A DNA stretch of 64,000 nt from Paludibacteraceae bacterium (GTDB lineage: Bacteria > Bacteroidota > Bacteroidia > Bacteroidales > Paludibacteraceae): positions 1 to 64,000 of the forward strand of contig JAFXPK010000035.1 of assembly GCA_017527905.1 (NCBI GenBank), given 5' to 3'. This document shows positions 55,403 through 64,000 of this stretch, one piece after another (within the stretch, counting starts at the first letter, position 1; each line of letters opens with the position of its first letter). The notes under the pieces were generated by a model, which saw only the letters and a program-made list of their open reading frames with translations, was not told the DNA's origin and made no database searches. The position numbers and the translations under genes were made by a program.

Positions 55403-55440
55403 AACAAGGCGGCTTTTGGGTCGCCTTGTTTCTTTGTTTT
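55403..55440 (+). terminator. terminator between WG-repeat gene and relA/spoT
   Basis: AACAAGGCG (55403-55411) pairs with CGCCTTGTT (55422-55430), 10-nt loop, followed by TCTTTGTTTT. It directly precedes the next ATG. Confidence 0.85.
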
Positions 55441-55441
55441 G

Positions 55442-57694
55442 ATGAATGTTATTATGGATGAGTTACAGATCCAAAAGGAAAACGAATACATTGAGGCGGA
55501 GTATCAGGCGTTGTTGAACGATTATCTGGCTTCCGCCCACCGCCGTAAGGTGGCGATTATCGAGAAGGCTTTCAAGTTCGCCCGCCAGGCGCATGAGGGC
55601 GTGCGTCGCCGCTCCGGTGAGCCGTACATCATGCACCCGATTGCCGTCGCGCGTATCGTCGCGAAGGAGATCGGTCTCGGGTCCACCTCCATCTGCTCCG
55701 CCTTGTTGCATGACGTGGTGGAGGACACGGAATATACCGTGGAGGATATCGAGAACCTTTTCGGCGCTAAAATCGCTTCCATCGTTTCCGGCCTTACGAA
55801 GATATCGGGAGGTGTCTTCGCGGACTCCACCCAGGCGGAGAACTTCAGGAATCTGTTGCTCACCATGTCGGATGATATCCGTGTCGTGCTGATTAAGATG
55901 GCGGACCGCCTCCATAACATGCGCACGCTCGGTTCCATGCCGCCCGCCAAGCAGTACAAGATCGCTGGCGAGACGCAGTACATCTATGCCCCGCTGGCGA
56001 ACCGTCTCGGCCTTTATGCCCTGAAAACGGAGCTCGAGGACCTGAGCTTCAAATATGAACATCCTGACAAGTATGAACAGCTCACCCAGAAGATGGAGAG
56101 CACGAAGCAGGAGCGTGATAAGGTCTATGAACTCTTCTCCAAACCGTTGCACGATAAGCTGGAAAGCCTTGGCTTCAAGTTCGAGATCCACTCCCGCGTG
56201 AAGTCCATCTATTCGATCTGGCGGAAGATGCAGACCAAGAACATCCCTTTCGAGGAGGTGTATGACATCCTGGCGATGCGTATCGTCTTCAGCGTGGACG
56301 ACGAGGCGGACGAGAAGAAGACCTGCTGGGCGATCTATTCGGCCATCACGGATGTCTATAAGCCGCACCCTGACCGTATCCGAGACTGGATCAGCACGCC
56401 TAAGGCGAATGGCTATGAGGCGTTGCACGTGACCGTCATGGGCCCGACCGGACAGTGGGTGGAGGTGCAGATACGTAGCCGACGCATGGATGACATCGCG
56501 GAGAAGGGCTTCGCCGCCCATTGGAAGTACAAGACGGGCGAGAAGGATGACTCGGAGTTGGAGAAGTGGCTGCAGACCATCAAGGAGTTGCTGGAGAACC
56601 CTGAGCCGAACGCGATAGACTTCCTCGACACCTTCAAACTGAACCTCTTCGCCTCCGAAATATTCGTCTTCACACCGCAGGGAGAGATCAAGACGTTGCC
56701 GCAGGGTGCGACCGCCCTCGATTTCGCCTTCTCGTTGCATACGGACATTGGTATGCAGTGCATCGGTGCGAAGGTGAACCATAAGCTGGTGCCGTTGAGC
56801 TACGTGCTGAACAGTGGCGACCAGGTGGAGATATTGACCTCCAAGAAACAGAAACCTACGGCCGAGTGGATCAACTATGTCACGACCGCCCGCGCCAAGT
56901 CTAAGATACGCGTCCTGTTCAGGAAGGAGTACAAGTCTTTCATGAACAAGGGTGAGCATGATTTGAAGACCTTTTTCGAGAAGAATAACCTGGCGCTCTC
57001 TCCTGACAATGTCGCCAAGCTGTTGGAGCATTACCACGAGACGAAGAAGGAGACGTTGTTCTACAAAATCGGAAAGGGAACATACAACCTGGACGAGTTG
57101 ATGAACACGGTCTTCAAGGCGAAGTCGCAGAGCCGTTTCATGAAGTATTGGAAACTGACCTTCGGAGGCGGTAAGAAGGATGATTCCGCACTCCTCAATC
57201 TGCCTATCTTCAGTAGCAAGAAAGTCTCTTCCAAGAACACCTTGACGCTGACGGAGGATAACTCCGGCGTCACCTACCGTATCGCGGATTGCTGCTCTCC
57301 GATCCCTGGCGATGATATCGTCGGTTTCATGGAGGAGGATGGTATGCTGGTGGTCCACAAACGCCAGTGCCCCGTGGCGATGCGCCTGAAATCCAACTAT
57401 GGGGAACGTATCATCTCCGCCGTCTGGGAGAGCCATAGGATGCTTTCCTTCCCTGCCACCATCGAGGTGAAGGGAATGGACCGGATGGGTATTCTGGGTG
57501 AGATCGTGAAGGCCATCACGGAGGAGCATGCCGTGAATGTCAACAAGGTGCATCTGGAGACCAACGACGGTATGTTCGAGGGATTCATCACCGTCTATGT
57601 CCACGACGTGGAGGACGTGAATAACCTTTGCGTCACATTGGTGAAAATCAATGGTGTAAGCTCCGTGAATAGGGTGGAGAACCCCGACAAATGA
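55442..57694 (+). CDS. bifunctional (p)ppGpp synthetase/hydrolase (Rel/SpoT)
   Basis: A 750-residue long RSH enzyme. Domains in order: HD hydrolase (about 50-150; HPIAVARIVAKEIGLG, SALLHDVVEDTEY, KMADRLHNMRTL), synthetase (about 255-365; DILAMRIVFS, DWISTPKANGYEALHVTVMGP), TGS (about 405-465; VFTPQGEIKTLPQGATALDFAFSLH), zinc-finger-like CC motif (YRIADCCSPIPGDDIVGF) and ACT (about 670-745). The HD motif is complete, so hydrolysis and synthesis are both expected. The ATG at 55442 or 55454 may be the start; the TTG at 55439 is rejected. The gene is directly behind the WG-repeat gene terminator. Confidence 0.95.
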   Translation: MNVIMDELQIQKENEYIEAEYQALLNDYLASAHRRKVAIIEKAFKFARQAHEGVRRRSGEPYIMHPIAVARIVAKEIGLGSTSICSALLHDVVEDTEYTVEDIENLFGAKIASIVSGLTKISGGVFADSTQAENFRNLLLTMSDDIRVVLIKMADRLHNMRTLGSMPPAKQYKIAGETQYIYAPLANRLGLYALKTELEDLSFKYEHPDKYEQLTQKMESTKQERDKVYELFSKPLHDKLESLGFKFEIHSRVKSIYSIWRKMQTKNIPFEEVYDILAMRIVFSVDDEADEKKTCWAIYSAITDVYKPHPDRIRDWISTPKANGYEALHVTVMGPTGQWVEVQIRSRRMDDIAEKGFAAHWKYKTGEKDDSELEKWLQTIKELLENPEPNAIDFLDTFKLNLFASEIFVFTPQGEIKTLPQGATALDFAFSLHTDIGMQCIGAKVNHKLVPLSYVLNSGDQVEILTSKKQKPTAEWINYVTTARAKSKIRVLFRKEYKSFMNKGEHDLKTFFEKNNLALSPDNVAKLLEHYHETKKETLFYKIGKGTYNLDELMNTVFKAKSQSRFMKYWKLTFGGGKKDDSALLNLPIFSSKKVSSKNTLTLTEDNSGVTYRIADCCSPIPGDDIVGFMEEDGMLVVHKRQCPVAMRLKSNYGERIISAVWESHRMLSFPATIEVKGMDRMGILGEIVKAITEEHAVNVNKVHLETNDGMFEGFITVYVHDVEDVNNLCVTLVKINGVSSVNRVENPDK

Positions 57695-57700
57695 GGATAA

Positions 57701-57740
57701 TTGAGAATTAAGAATTTTGAATTAAGAATTATGAATTAAT
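57701..57740. repeat. AT-rich TTAAGAATT-type array
   Basis: GAGAATTAAGAATTTTGAATTAAGAATTATGAATTAA-like sequence, the same AT-rich family seen at 2039-2064, 3330-3365, 15821-15856, 23673-23710, 59931-59965 and 60139-60172. Confidence 0.6.
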
Positions 57741-57763
57741 GGGGCTTCCCGCTCTTCGGAAAT

Positions 57764-57927
57764 GGTAAATAGTAAATGGCTAAATAGTAAATATCTAGCT
57801 CCAAAATAGCAAATCGTAAATCGCTAAATAGTAAATATCTAGCTCCAAGATAGCAAATCGTAAATAGCTAAATAGTAAATATCTAGCCCCAAAATAGTAA
57901 ATCGTAAATAGCTAAATAGTAAATAAC
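57764..57927. repeat. 44-bp tandem repeat downstream of relA/spoT
   Basis: Units of 44 bp begin at 57781, 57825, 57869 and (partial) 57913, sharing TAAATAGTAAATATCTAGC with a few substitutions; a partial copy lies before 57781. They are contiguous, with no unique spacer. They fill the gap between the converging relA/spoT and OmpA-family genes. Confidence 0.9.
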
Positions 57928-57940
57928 ATAACATCCTGCA

Positions 57941-59896
57941 TTATTTTGCAATGATAAGGATTTCCGTCCGTCGGTTTAGCGCTCTGCCCGCATCTGTTTT
58001 GTTGTCCGCGATCGGTTGCTCCGCACCGAATCCCTGGTACTCCAGTCGGTTGGTCGGAACCCCCTTCTTGACGAGGTATTCGTAGGCCGCCTTGGCTCTG
58101 TCGTTGGAGAGCGTCATGTTGTATTCCTTGGTACCCTTGTAGTCGGTGTGTCCGCAGAGCTTGATCCTCACGGTCGGGTTCTCCCGCATGAATTGGGCGA
58201 CACGGTTCAGCTCGAAGTGGGAAGCCTTTTTCAGGGTGGCCTTGTCGAAGTCGAAGAAGATGTTCTTCAGCGTGATTTTCTTGCCCACCTCGATTTTCTC
58301 CAGCCTCACGTTGTTGTCCTTGGTGAGATCCACTTTCTTGGCGGATTTGTTCGTGTTGCTTCCCGTTTGAGAGGAGCCTCCGAAATTGTCCGAGAAGAAG
58401 AGATAGCCCTTCTTGCTCACGTTGACGCCATACTCCTCGTCGCTAGGCACGCAGGCGATGAATTCACCGCTCTCTTTGTCGGAGACGGAGCGGAAGATGG
58501 TGCGGTTGCTGGTTGTTCCGTAGACGTCGATGGTTGCCTGCATAGGCATTTTTTTGTCTGCGTCCACGATCTTTCCCGTGGCGTATTTCATCTTTTGGGC
58601 AGGCTTATGGTTGCCTTCCGCCAGCGTGAGTTCGTAGATGTCCCTTCCCTTCCAGTTCTTTTCCTGTCCGTCGGAGGAGAAGTAGGCTTTGTCGCCGTAG
58701 GCGTTCACCACGAAGCCCGTTTCGTCCTTGCAGGTGTTGATTGGGTAGCCGATGTTTTTTGGCGTGCTCCATTTCCCCTTTTCGTCCCGGTAAGTGACGA
58801 ATATATCGTGGCCGCCCATTCCCTTCCTTCCTTTGGAGGAGAAGTAGAGGGTATGGTTATCCGCATGGATGAAAGGGGAGAGCTCATCCTCCGGCGTGTT
58901 GACGGTTGGTCCGAGGTTGACGGGCTCGGAGAATTTCAGTCGCCCGTCCTGTTGAATCTCCACGCGGCAAGCCCAGATGTCGCATTTGCCTACACCGCCT
59001 GGACGTGTGCTGGCGAAGTAGAGCACGTCTCCCGTAGGGCTGAGTGACGGGGAGGTCTCCCAATGGCGGGTGTTCACGGGTGCTCCGCAGTTGATGGAGG
59101 GTGTCCAACCTTTTCCCTCGTGGATGGAGTAGTAGATGTCGCAGCCGCCCATTCCGCCTTGGCGGTCGCATGCCACGAAGAACATGTATCGTCCGTCCAA
59201 CGAGATGCTCTGAGCCCCTTCGTTGCCTATGCTGTTGATGGATTGCCCGACGTTCTGTGCGGTACCCCAAACTCCATCCTCTCGCTTGCTGAGGTAGATG
59301 TCCTCGTGGATGCCCCGTCCGAAGTCCGACTGTCCTTGCCGTTTGTTCAGTTTCCTGGTGAGGGAGAAGTAGCCTTCGTTGGCGGTCAGGCTGGGCCAGT
59401 ACTCGTCGAACTCCGTGTTGATGGCGTTGCCCATGTTGCGGAAGTTGAAGGGTACCGGTTCCTGTTTGAGTTCCAATGCGTCCTCACACTCCTTGATGCC
59501 CGCTTGCGCCCGCTTGTAGTAGGTGGTCTCCGTGGTTGGAATGAGCTCGTATTGCTTGATGGCGTTCGTGTAGTCGCACAGGCTATGGTAGGCGCCGGCC
59601 AAGCGCATGACCGAGTTGTAGTAGCGGGGCATCTTAGGTTTGGCCACGTTCGCCAATGTGGCTATCTGCTTCTCGCTGTCGCACATCCTCGCATAGAGTT
59701 CCGCCAATGTCCACGAGGCGTCCACGAACTCCTTGTTGGAGGAGACGAGACCTTTGAGGAGGGGGAGCGCTTCTTTGTATTTCCCTTCGTTCATAAGGAT
59801 GACGGCCGTTTCGTAGGTCTTGATGTCTTTCTTGTTTTGTCCCCACATCGTGGCGCAAAATGCGGAGAGGAGGATGGCTATGATTATTCTTTTCAT
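57941..59896 (-). CDS. OmpA-family protein with TPR and propeller (PorE-like)
   Basis: A 651-residue envelope protein. Signal peptide (MKRIIIAILLSAFCATMWGQ); TPR-like helices (about 20-140); PD40/WD40-like propeller (about 175-430; AQSISLDGRYMFFVACDRQGGMGGCDIYYS, EDELSPFIHADNHTLYFSSKGRKGMGGHDIF); a carboxypeptidase-regulatory-like domain (about 440-520); and the C-terminal OmpA peptidoglycan-binding domain (about 535-651; KLCGHTDYKGTKEYNMTLSNDRA, GRALNRRTEI). This order matches PorE of the type IX secretion system, though a close OmpA-family relative outside the T9SS is possible. A clear lipobox Cys is not evident. The start at 59896 is preferred over 59923. Confidence 0.85.
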   Translation of the reverse strand: MKRIIIAILLSAFCATMWGQNKKDIKTYETAVILMNEGKYKEALPLLKGLVSSNKEFVDASWTLAELYARMCDSEKQIATLANVAKPKMPRYYNSVMRLAGAYHSLCDYTNAIKQYELIPTTETTYYKRAQAGIKECEDALELKQEPVPFNFRNMGNAINTEFDEYWPSLTANEGYFSLTRKLNKRQGQSDFGRGIHEDIYLSKREDGVWGTAQNVGQSINSIGNEGAQSISLDGRYMFFVACDRQGGMGGCDIYYSIHEGKGWTPSINCGAPVNTRHWETSPSLSPTGDVLYFASTRPGGVGKCDIWACRVEIQQDGRLKFSEPVNLGPTVNTPEDELSPFIHADNHTLYFSSKGRKGMGGHDIFVTYRDEKGKWSTPKNIGYPINTCKDETGFVVNAYGDKAYFSSDGQEKNWKGRDIYELTLAEGNHKPAQKMKYATGKIVDADKKMPMQATIDVYGTTSNRTIFRSVSDKESGEFIACVPSDEEYGVNVSKKGYLFFSDNFGGSSQTGSNTNKSAKKVDLTKDNNVRLEKIEVGKKITLKNIFFDFDKATLKKASHFELNRVAQFMRENPTVRIKLCGHTDYKGTKEYNMTLSNDRAKAAYEYLVKKGVPTNRLEYQGFGAEQPIADNKTDAGRALNRRTEILIIAK

Positions 59897-59920
59897 ATCT
59901 GTGATAGTCTGTTGTTTGGA

Positions 59921-59928
59921 CAAAGATA
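59921..59928 (-). promoter_or_regulatory. -7 box of OmpA-family gene
   Basis: The minus strand has TATCTTTG at 59928-59921, an exact TAnnTTTG; no TTG at -33. The leader would be about 18 nt before the ATG at 59896. Confidence 0.5.
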
Positions 59929-59929
59929 G

Positions 59930-60350
59930 TGAATTGAATTAAGAATTAAGAATTAAGAGATAAGAATTAGCCCAGAATGGGCGACATCCCCCAGGCAGGG
60001 GCGGGGGCAATTATGAATTATGAATTAAGAAACGTTAGTTCGACGAAGTCAATTTTTGGGGGTGTGCGACTCTACACGATGCGCAAACCCAGCCCTGAAA
60101 GGGCGTGACAAATATAGCCTAGGGAAACGCCCTAGGGAATTAAGAATTTTGAATTTTGAATTTTGAATTTTGGGGGGTGTGCATTTCTACACGATGCGCA
60201 AACCCCAAGCCCCAACGGGGCGAAATCCCCCAGGCAGGGGTGTCAACCCCTGTGTGAAATGGTGCGGGTGAGGAACCCCTGAAAGGGTGACACATGATAA
60301 TTTTGAATTATGAAACGTTAGTTCGACGAAGTCAATTTTGAAACGTCGGT
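59930..60350. repeat. cluster of GC-rich palindromes and AT-rich arrays
   Basis: Modules alternate here: TTAAGAATT arrays (59931-59965, 60139-60172), CCCCCAGGCAGGGG cores (59986-60002, 60227-60241), small palindromes CCCTGAAAGGG (60093, 60277), CCCTAGGG (60110-60138) and CCCCAACGGGG (60210-60220). Two direct repeats carry CTACACGATGCGCAAACCC (60072-60090 and 60187-60205), and GAAACGTTAGTTCGACGAAG recurs at 60029 and 60311. No gene was recognised in 59897-60694. Confidence 0.75.
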
Positions 60351-60694
60351 TCGGCGTAATTGATTAATAATTGACGACGTTTTGGCGCGTTTTTGGGATA
60401 AAATAGTGTAATTTTCCCTTAAAAGAGGGCTTTTTTCGTCCTAAACCCTTAATTTTCCCGCCTATTTGCTTGGCTTTTCCCTTTTTTTTCGTACCTTCAT
60501 ACTCTGAATACTGTTGTCAATTTGCGAAAAACCGTTAGGAGTTTTTAAAATTCCGAAAGAAAGGTTAATTTCGCGACTTGGTATGTGTATTCTACGGAAC
60601 AAAGTATTTTAAGTATAATGATGTGCCATCTCCTGATGATGAAAGGGATTGTCGCTGAATGTTTTGTTGGAGATGGTTAAGATTGATAGATTGA
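60351..60694. other. leader region of the InlB-repeat gene
   Basis: 344 bp without a gene, AT-rich, with T-runs (60410-60500). It presumably holds the promoter and leader of the large downstream gene. I see no confident -33/-7 pair or RNA element. Confidence 0.4.
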
Positions 60695-63600
60695 ATGAAA
60701 GTTCATATTGACAGAGTTCTGAAGGCCGTTCTGGTTGTTTTGCTCACATGGGTGGGCGGAATATCGTTGGCCTCTGCTCAAACAGCGGATAATGTGTATG
60801 TAGTGACTGAAACGGGCGAAGGTGCTCGTCTCAAGGTCGTTTTCCATCAATATAACAACGTACAGAAGGTCATGTATGTGCGCAGGGCGGACATCGGCAC
60901 CTATCTGTCTGAAATCGTTTACGATCCGGGAGCGGGTCAGGTCCCGTCCGATGCTTTTTTCCGTGGTTGGGGTACCCACTCGTCATACACGGACGAGGAG
61001 ATGGCGGGTGCCATGTCCATCGACGATGTGCGTGATGACCTGACGACAAGGTTGAACGGCTCGTTCCACAACAATGACGAGGTGCATTACTATGCGGTGC
61101 TCGTCAAACGCCACACGGTTACGTACTATGATGAGGATAATGCGGTTATAGCCTCCAAGGAGGTGCCATATCCGTATGGCGCTTCTTCGTCGGTCCCATA
61201 CGAGATCGACATGGATTACACCCCGAGGGATGACGAGCACAGCTTCGTGGGGTGGAGTGTTATCTCTGGTGCGAACTATGTGTCTGGTTATCAGGATGGA
61301 AACTTGTACGAGTTTGGAGATTCGTTCACCCTTTCGGGCGATGTGATTCTCTTGGCGAACGCTCCATCGGGTACATGGTTGATCTTCGAGGAGCTTGAAA
61401 AGGGTGCCACCTACAATGCCCCACAGTTTGTGAAGTCTACCGATGTGACCCAAAGACCGATCCCGGATGAAGATATGAAATGTCTGGGTTACACCTTCGG
61501 GGGATGGTATACCGATAGGAATTGTACTACCGGCAATGAATTCACCTTCGGACAACGTTTGACGGAGAGAACAACCATTTATGCGAAATGGACTCCTAAC
61601 GCTACGGCTAACTATACGGTCATCATCTGGAAGCAGAACCTTGCCGGAGATGGGTATGACTTTGAACAAAGCTTGTCGTTGACGGGCTCTTCCAATCAGA
61701 ATGTTAGTTCAATCGTTCAGGTGAATAGTGGCGATAGAGCGTATGCCCAAATAGATGGAACGCCCTATCAATACACGGGCTTCCATCTCAAGGAATTTGA
61801 CCAAAATGTGAAAGTCGATCCGAAGGGGAATACGGTGGTGAATGTCTATTATGATAGGAATCAACATACGCTGACGTTCGCTGCTCGGAAAATTACTCAG
61901 TCAAATTCTACGAGTAACGGGACCTATTTAATCCCTCAAGGAGATGGTTATGTGGCGGCTTATTTGAGACGTTCAGGGGGAACGTGGTATCGACGTGTAT
62001 TTACGGATAGGTATGATGGCACTGATTACTATGGGGATATGGATAATGAACGGGATGGCTATTACTATATATATAATCCTAGTACAAATCGATGGGAGAG
62101 AACATACCTATATTATTTTTATGGTCATTATTATAGGGGTTATTCTGATGAAAGATATAATGGCAACCGTTATAAATTCTCTAATGATTATGTAAATGTA
62201 AAAGAAATCACGGCACTCTATCAACAACCGATTGGCAATAATTTCCCTATCGTAGGCAATGATGGTGTTGTATATGACGATGGAGAGGTGTTTGAACCAA
62301 ATAACTCATATACCTTTAGTGATGTACTTGTTTATATCGATGTGATGCCTGATGAGGATATTACCTTTACATTCAGCCGTAATGTTAATCCTGTATACGA
62401 GCCATTAGTTATGCATTTTTATGTGGAGGCGCTTCCTACAGAGACTCCTACTCGTATTTACAAGGGTATGGGTTTTGTGGAGTATAATAGCTTTGCTGCT
62501 TGTTACAATTTCTTTACGGAGGCGGAGGATTATCTCGAATTGTCCGGTTATGACAAAGGTGACAAGGATGGCGGACCATATGTGCCAGAAGGTACTCGCA
62601 ATGGAACTCCCACAGATGTGATATGGTGGACTAAGGGAGCGACTAATACGGCTACAGAGATATGGTGTTACTACACCCGTCAGAAATATACCATCAACTA
62701 CAAGAATGGTGTCTTTGTGGATGGAAACGATAACTTGGAGGCGGGACATCCTGAGGGTGAACTATTGCATGAGGTAAGCGGTGTCAGTTTTGGTTCCGAC
62801 CTCTCTTCCTATAATGAAGGAGGCGCTGATTATTATGTGCCCAATGCGCCGGAAGGTTTCCTGTTTGAAGGATGGTACCTCGATCCTGCCTGCACACAAA
62901 CCTACACCTTCACGGCTATGCCGAAGGGCGATATCACGGTCTATGCCAAGTGGCGAAGAATACAGTACCGTGTCTTCTTGCATCCGAATGCCACGCTTCC
63001 GAATGGGACGAACGACCCGGCCCTGGATTGGGGATCGGAGAGTGCGGAGATGAATTTCCGTATCTCGTATGGCGATCGGATCAGCTTGCCGACGGGTCGC
63101 CGTGAGGCCTCAACGTATAGTTACAAGTTCGTGGGTTGGTACACTGACCCCGGCTGCCATCGCATATTCGATGCGGAACTGAGACTGAACGAAGTGACGG
63201 TCACGACCAATTACGATAAGACCACCGACTTCACCGACGTGATGGATAAGTGGGGCGATTTGAGCGCGAATCCGACTAACTCGGATTTGACGGGCTACAA
63301 TGGTGGCGACCGTTTCTGGATCACCAAAAAGTTGGATCTCTATGCTAGGTGGCGTAAGGTCATCGTGGGTGCCATTGGTATGCAAGTCGTCTACGATGCG
63401 GGGGAGGGATCGAATCCGCCGACCGACAGCAACTTCTACTTGGACGAGGCGGATGTGGTGGCAGGAAATGCGCCTGTGCCTCCATCCGGAAAGATCTTTT
63501 CCCATTGGGTTCTGCAAAGATGGAATGGATCACAATATGTGGACAAAGACGTGGAAGTGCTTCAAGGCACCCAGTTCAGGGCCATATTGGATGAAGCCTA

Positions 63601-64000
63601 CCGGGAGGATGACGGATTCGATGACTTCGGCGATCCGAAATACAAGTACACGATACAGTTGCGTGCAGTATATACGGAGCCTGAAAGTGCACCGCAAACC
63701 ACATCCATCACATGGTTTAAGAACGATGGGTCTGGACAGATCTCGTGCCAAAACAACAATGTGGTGATCAACGAGGAGGTGAATATCTGTAGAGTTCCGT
63801 CGCGCCCGGGTTATGACTTCAAGGGATGGTCGAGGGTCAATGTGGCGGATCCTGGGGTCGCACCGACCAGCTACGATGTTGGATGTACACCTAATCTCTT
63901 ATGTTATAGCGGTGGGTATAAACTGCCAGACTGCTCCACTTCGGCCTCTTATGTGGCGGCGGACATCATGAACCCGCACGACTATATCTATGCGGTATGG
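60695..64000 (+). CDS. large InlB B-repeat surface protein (partial)
   Basis: The frame is open from ATG 60695 to the window end (1102 codons, no stop). A signal peptide (VLKAVLVVLLTWVGGISLASAQ) is followed by an Asp-rich beta region and then repeats of the Listeria-Bacteroides/InlB B-repeat type (PF09479): GYTFGGWYTDRNCTTGNEFTF ... TTIYAKW (about 290-325), GFLFEGWYLDPACTQTYTF ... ITVYAKW (about 725-755), YKFVGWYTDPGC (about 810-825) and DLYARW (about 885). These beta-grasp modules form extended stalks of surface adhesins. Cell-anchor or T9SS signals, if present, lie beyond the window. Ligand unknown. Confidence 0.85.
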   Translation, partial: MKVHIDRVLKAVLVVLLTWVGGISLASAQTADNVYVVTETGEGARLKVVFHQYNNVQKVMYVRRADIGTYLSEIVYDPGAGQVPSDAFFRGWGTHSSYTDEEMAGAMSIDDVRDDLTTRLNGSFHNNDEVHYYAVLVKRHTVTYYDEDNAVIASKEVPYPYGASSSVPYEIDMDYTPRDDEHSFVGWSVISGANYVSGYQDGNLYEFGDSFTLSGDVILLANAPSGTWLIFEELEKGATYNAPQFVKSTDVTQRPIPDEDMKCLGYTFGGWYTDRNCTTGNEFTFGQRLTERTTIYAKWTPNATANYTVIIWKQNLAGDGYDFEQSLSLTGSSNQNVSSIVQVNSGDRAYAQIDGTPYQYTGFHLKEFDQNVKVDPKGNTVVNVYYDRNQHTLTFAARKITQSNSTSNGTYLIPQGDGYVAAYLRRSGGTWYRRVFTDRYDGTDYYGDMDNERDGYYYIYNPSTNRWERTYLYYFYGHYYRGYSDERYNGNRYKFSNDYVNVKEITALYQQPIGNNFPIVGNDGVVYDDGEVFEPNNSYTFSDVLVYIDVMPDEDITFTFSRNVNPVYEPLVMHFYVEALPTETPTRIYKGMGFVEYNSFAACYNFFTEAEDYLELSGYDKGDKDGGPYVPEGTRNGTPTDVIWWTKGATNTATEIWCYYTRQKYTINYKNGVFVDGNDNLEAGHPEGELLHEVSGVSFGSDLSSYNEGGADYYVPNAPEGFLFEGWYLDPACTQTYTFTAMPKGDITVYAKWRRIQYRVFLHPNATLPNGTNDPALDWGSESAEMNFRISYGDRISLPTGRREASTYSYKFVGWYTDPGCHRIFDAELRLNEVTVTTNYDKTTDFTDVMDKWGDLSANPTNSDLTGYNGGDRFWITKKLDLYARWRKVIVGAIGMQVVYDAGEGSNPPTDSNFYLDEADVVAGNAPVPPSGKIFSHWVLQRWNGSQYVDKDVEVLQGTQFRAILDEAYREDDGFDDFGDPKYKYTIQLRAVYTEPESAPQTTSITWFKNDGSGQISCQNNNVVINEEVNICRVPSRPGYDFKGWSRVNVADPGVAPTSYDVGCTPNLLCYSGGYKLPDCSTSASYVAADIMNPHDYIYAVW

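Noticed and set aside
55463..57604. 713-codon minus-strand ORF antisense to relA/spoT
   Set aside because: Low-complexity composition typical of a shadow of a highly biased coding strand; relA/spoT has complete domains.
57764..57927. CRISPR-like array
   Set aside because: The 44-bp units are contiguous and no cas gene is present.
58016..59047. 343-codon plus-strand ORF antisense to the OmpA-family gene
   Set aside because: Shadow; valine- and glycine-rich translation without family features.
1..64000. tRNA, rRNA, riboswitch or insertion sequence
   Set aside because: No cloverleaf, conserved RNA motif, transposase or terminal inverted repeats were recognised in the gaps; weak RNA elements could be missed by eye.

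Overview
The window is a 64 kb chromosomal segment from a member of the Bacteroidales. The evidence is a one-polypeptide hybrid two-component regulator, the order parA-parB-DUF5683-mltD, meso-diaminopimelate dehydrogenase beside glutamate dehydrogenase, a Nudix/winged-helix regulator, Bacteroidetes-type promoters (TTG, about 20 nt, TAnnTTTG), a near absence of Shine-Dalgarno sequences, and many lipoproteins and OmpA-type envelope proteins. No tRNA, rRNA, insertion sequence, prophage or CRISPR array was seen. Genus cannot be fixed from the sequence alone. Both ends of the window cut through large secreted repeat proteins whose reading frames are open to the edge.

Layout: 1-1868 (-) is the N-terminal part of a secreted protein that ends, within the window, in about twelve 45-bp repeats. 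2064-6996 (-) holds a CapA-like protein and a large Dna2-like nuclease-helicase, followed by an outer-membrane beta-barrel gene (+). 8034-14726 (-) is a complete tryptophan operon, trpEGDCFBA, with a clear promoter, a short leader ORF containing tandem Trp codons and an intrinsic terminator before trpE, i.e. a transcription attenuator. 14929-16790 (+) has a SanA-like protein, flavodoxin and its DUF2023 partner. 16935-23481 (-) has malic enzyme and an orphan hybrid two-component system. 23721-27551 (-) is the parA-parB-DUF5683-mltD operon, then uvrA. 30691-35291 (-) has a surface beta-propeller lipoprotein, ddh, gdhA (two ammonium-fixing enzymes) and an NlpC/P60-like protein lacking its catalytic cysteine. 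35429-38389 (-) is an ABC exporter / small protein / Nudix-regulator operon.

38525-41997 (+) is yidC plus a sodium:solute symporter. 43605-49091 (+) is a MarR-controlled efflux operon (TolC, HlyD, two ABC-2 permeases, no ATPase), with a palindromic operator candidate touching the -7 box. 49166-52086 (-) is a tightly packed TPR protein / lipoprotein / aroE operon. 52377-57694 (+) has an FGE-fold secreted protein, a WG-repeat protein and the RelA/SpoT stringent-response enzyme. 57941-59896 (-) is a PorE-like OmpA/propeller protein. 59930-60350 is a gene-free patch of dispersed GC-rich palindromes and AT-rich repeats. From 60695 (+) to the edge runs a very large InlB B-repeat surface protein.

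The most interesting signals are the trp attenuator, the repeat stalk of the first gene (two Bacteroidetes O-glycosylation sequons per 15-residue unit), the NlpC/P60 pseudoenzyme, the ATPase-less efflux operon with its operator, the Dna2-like enzyme, and the modular intergenic repeats. I did not find a convincing wholly new multi-gene system; most of the window is core metabolism and envelope biology.
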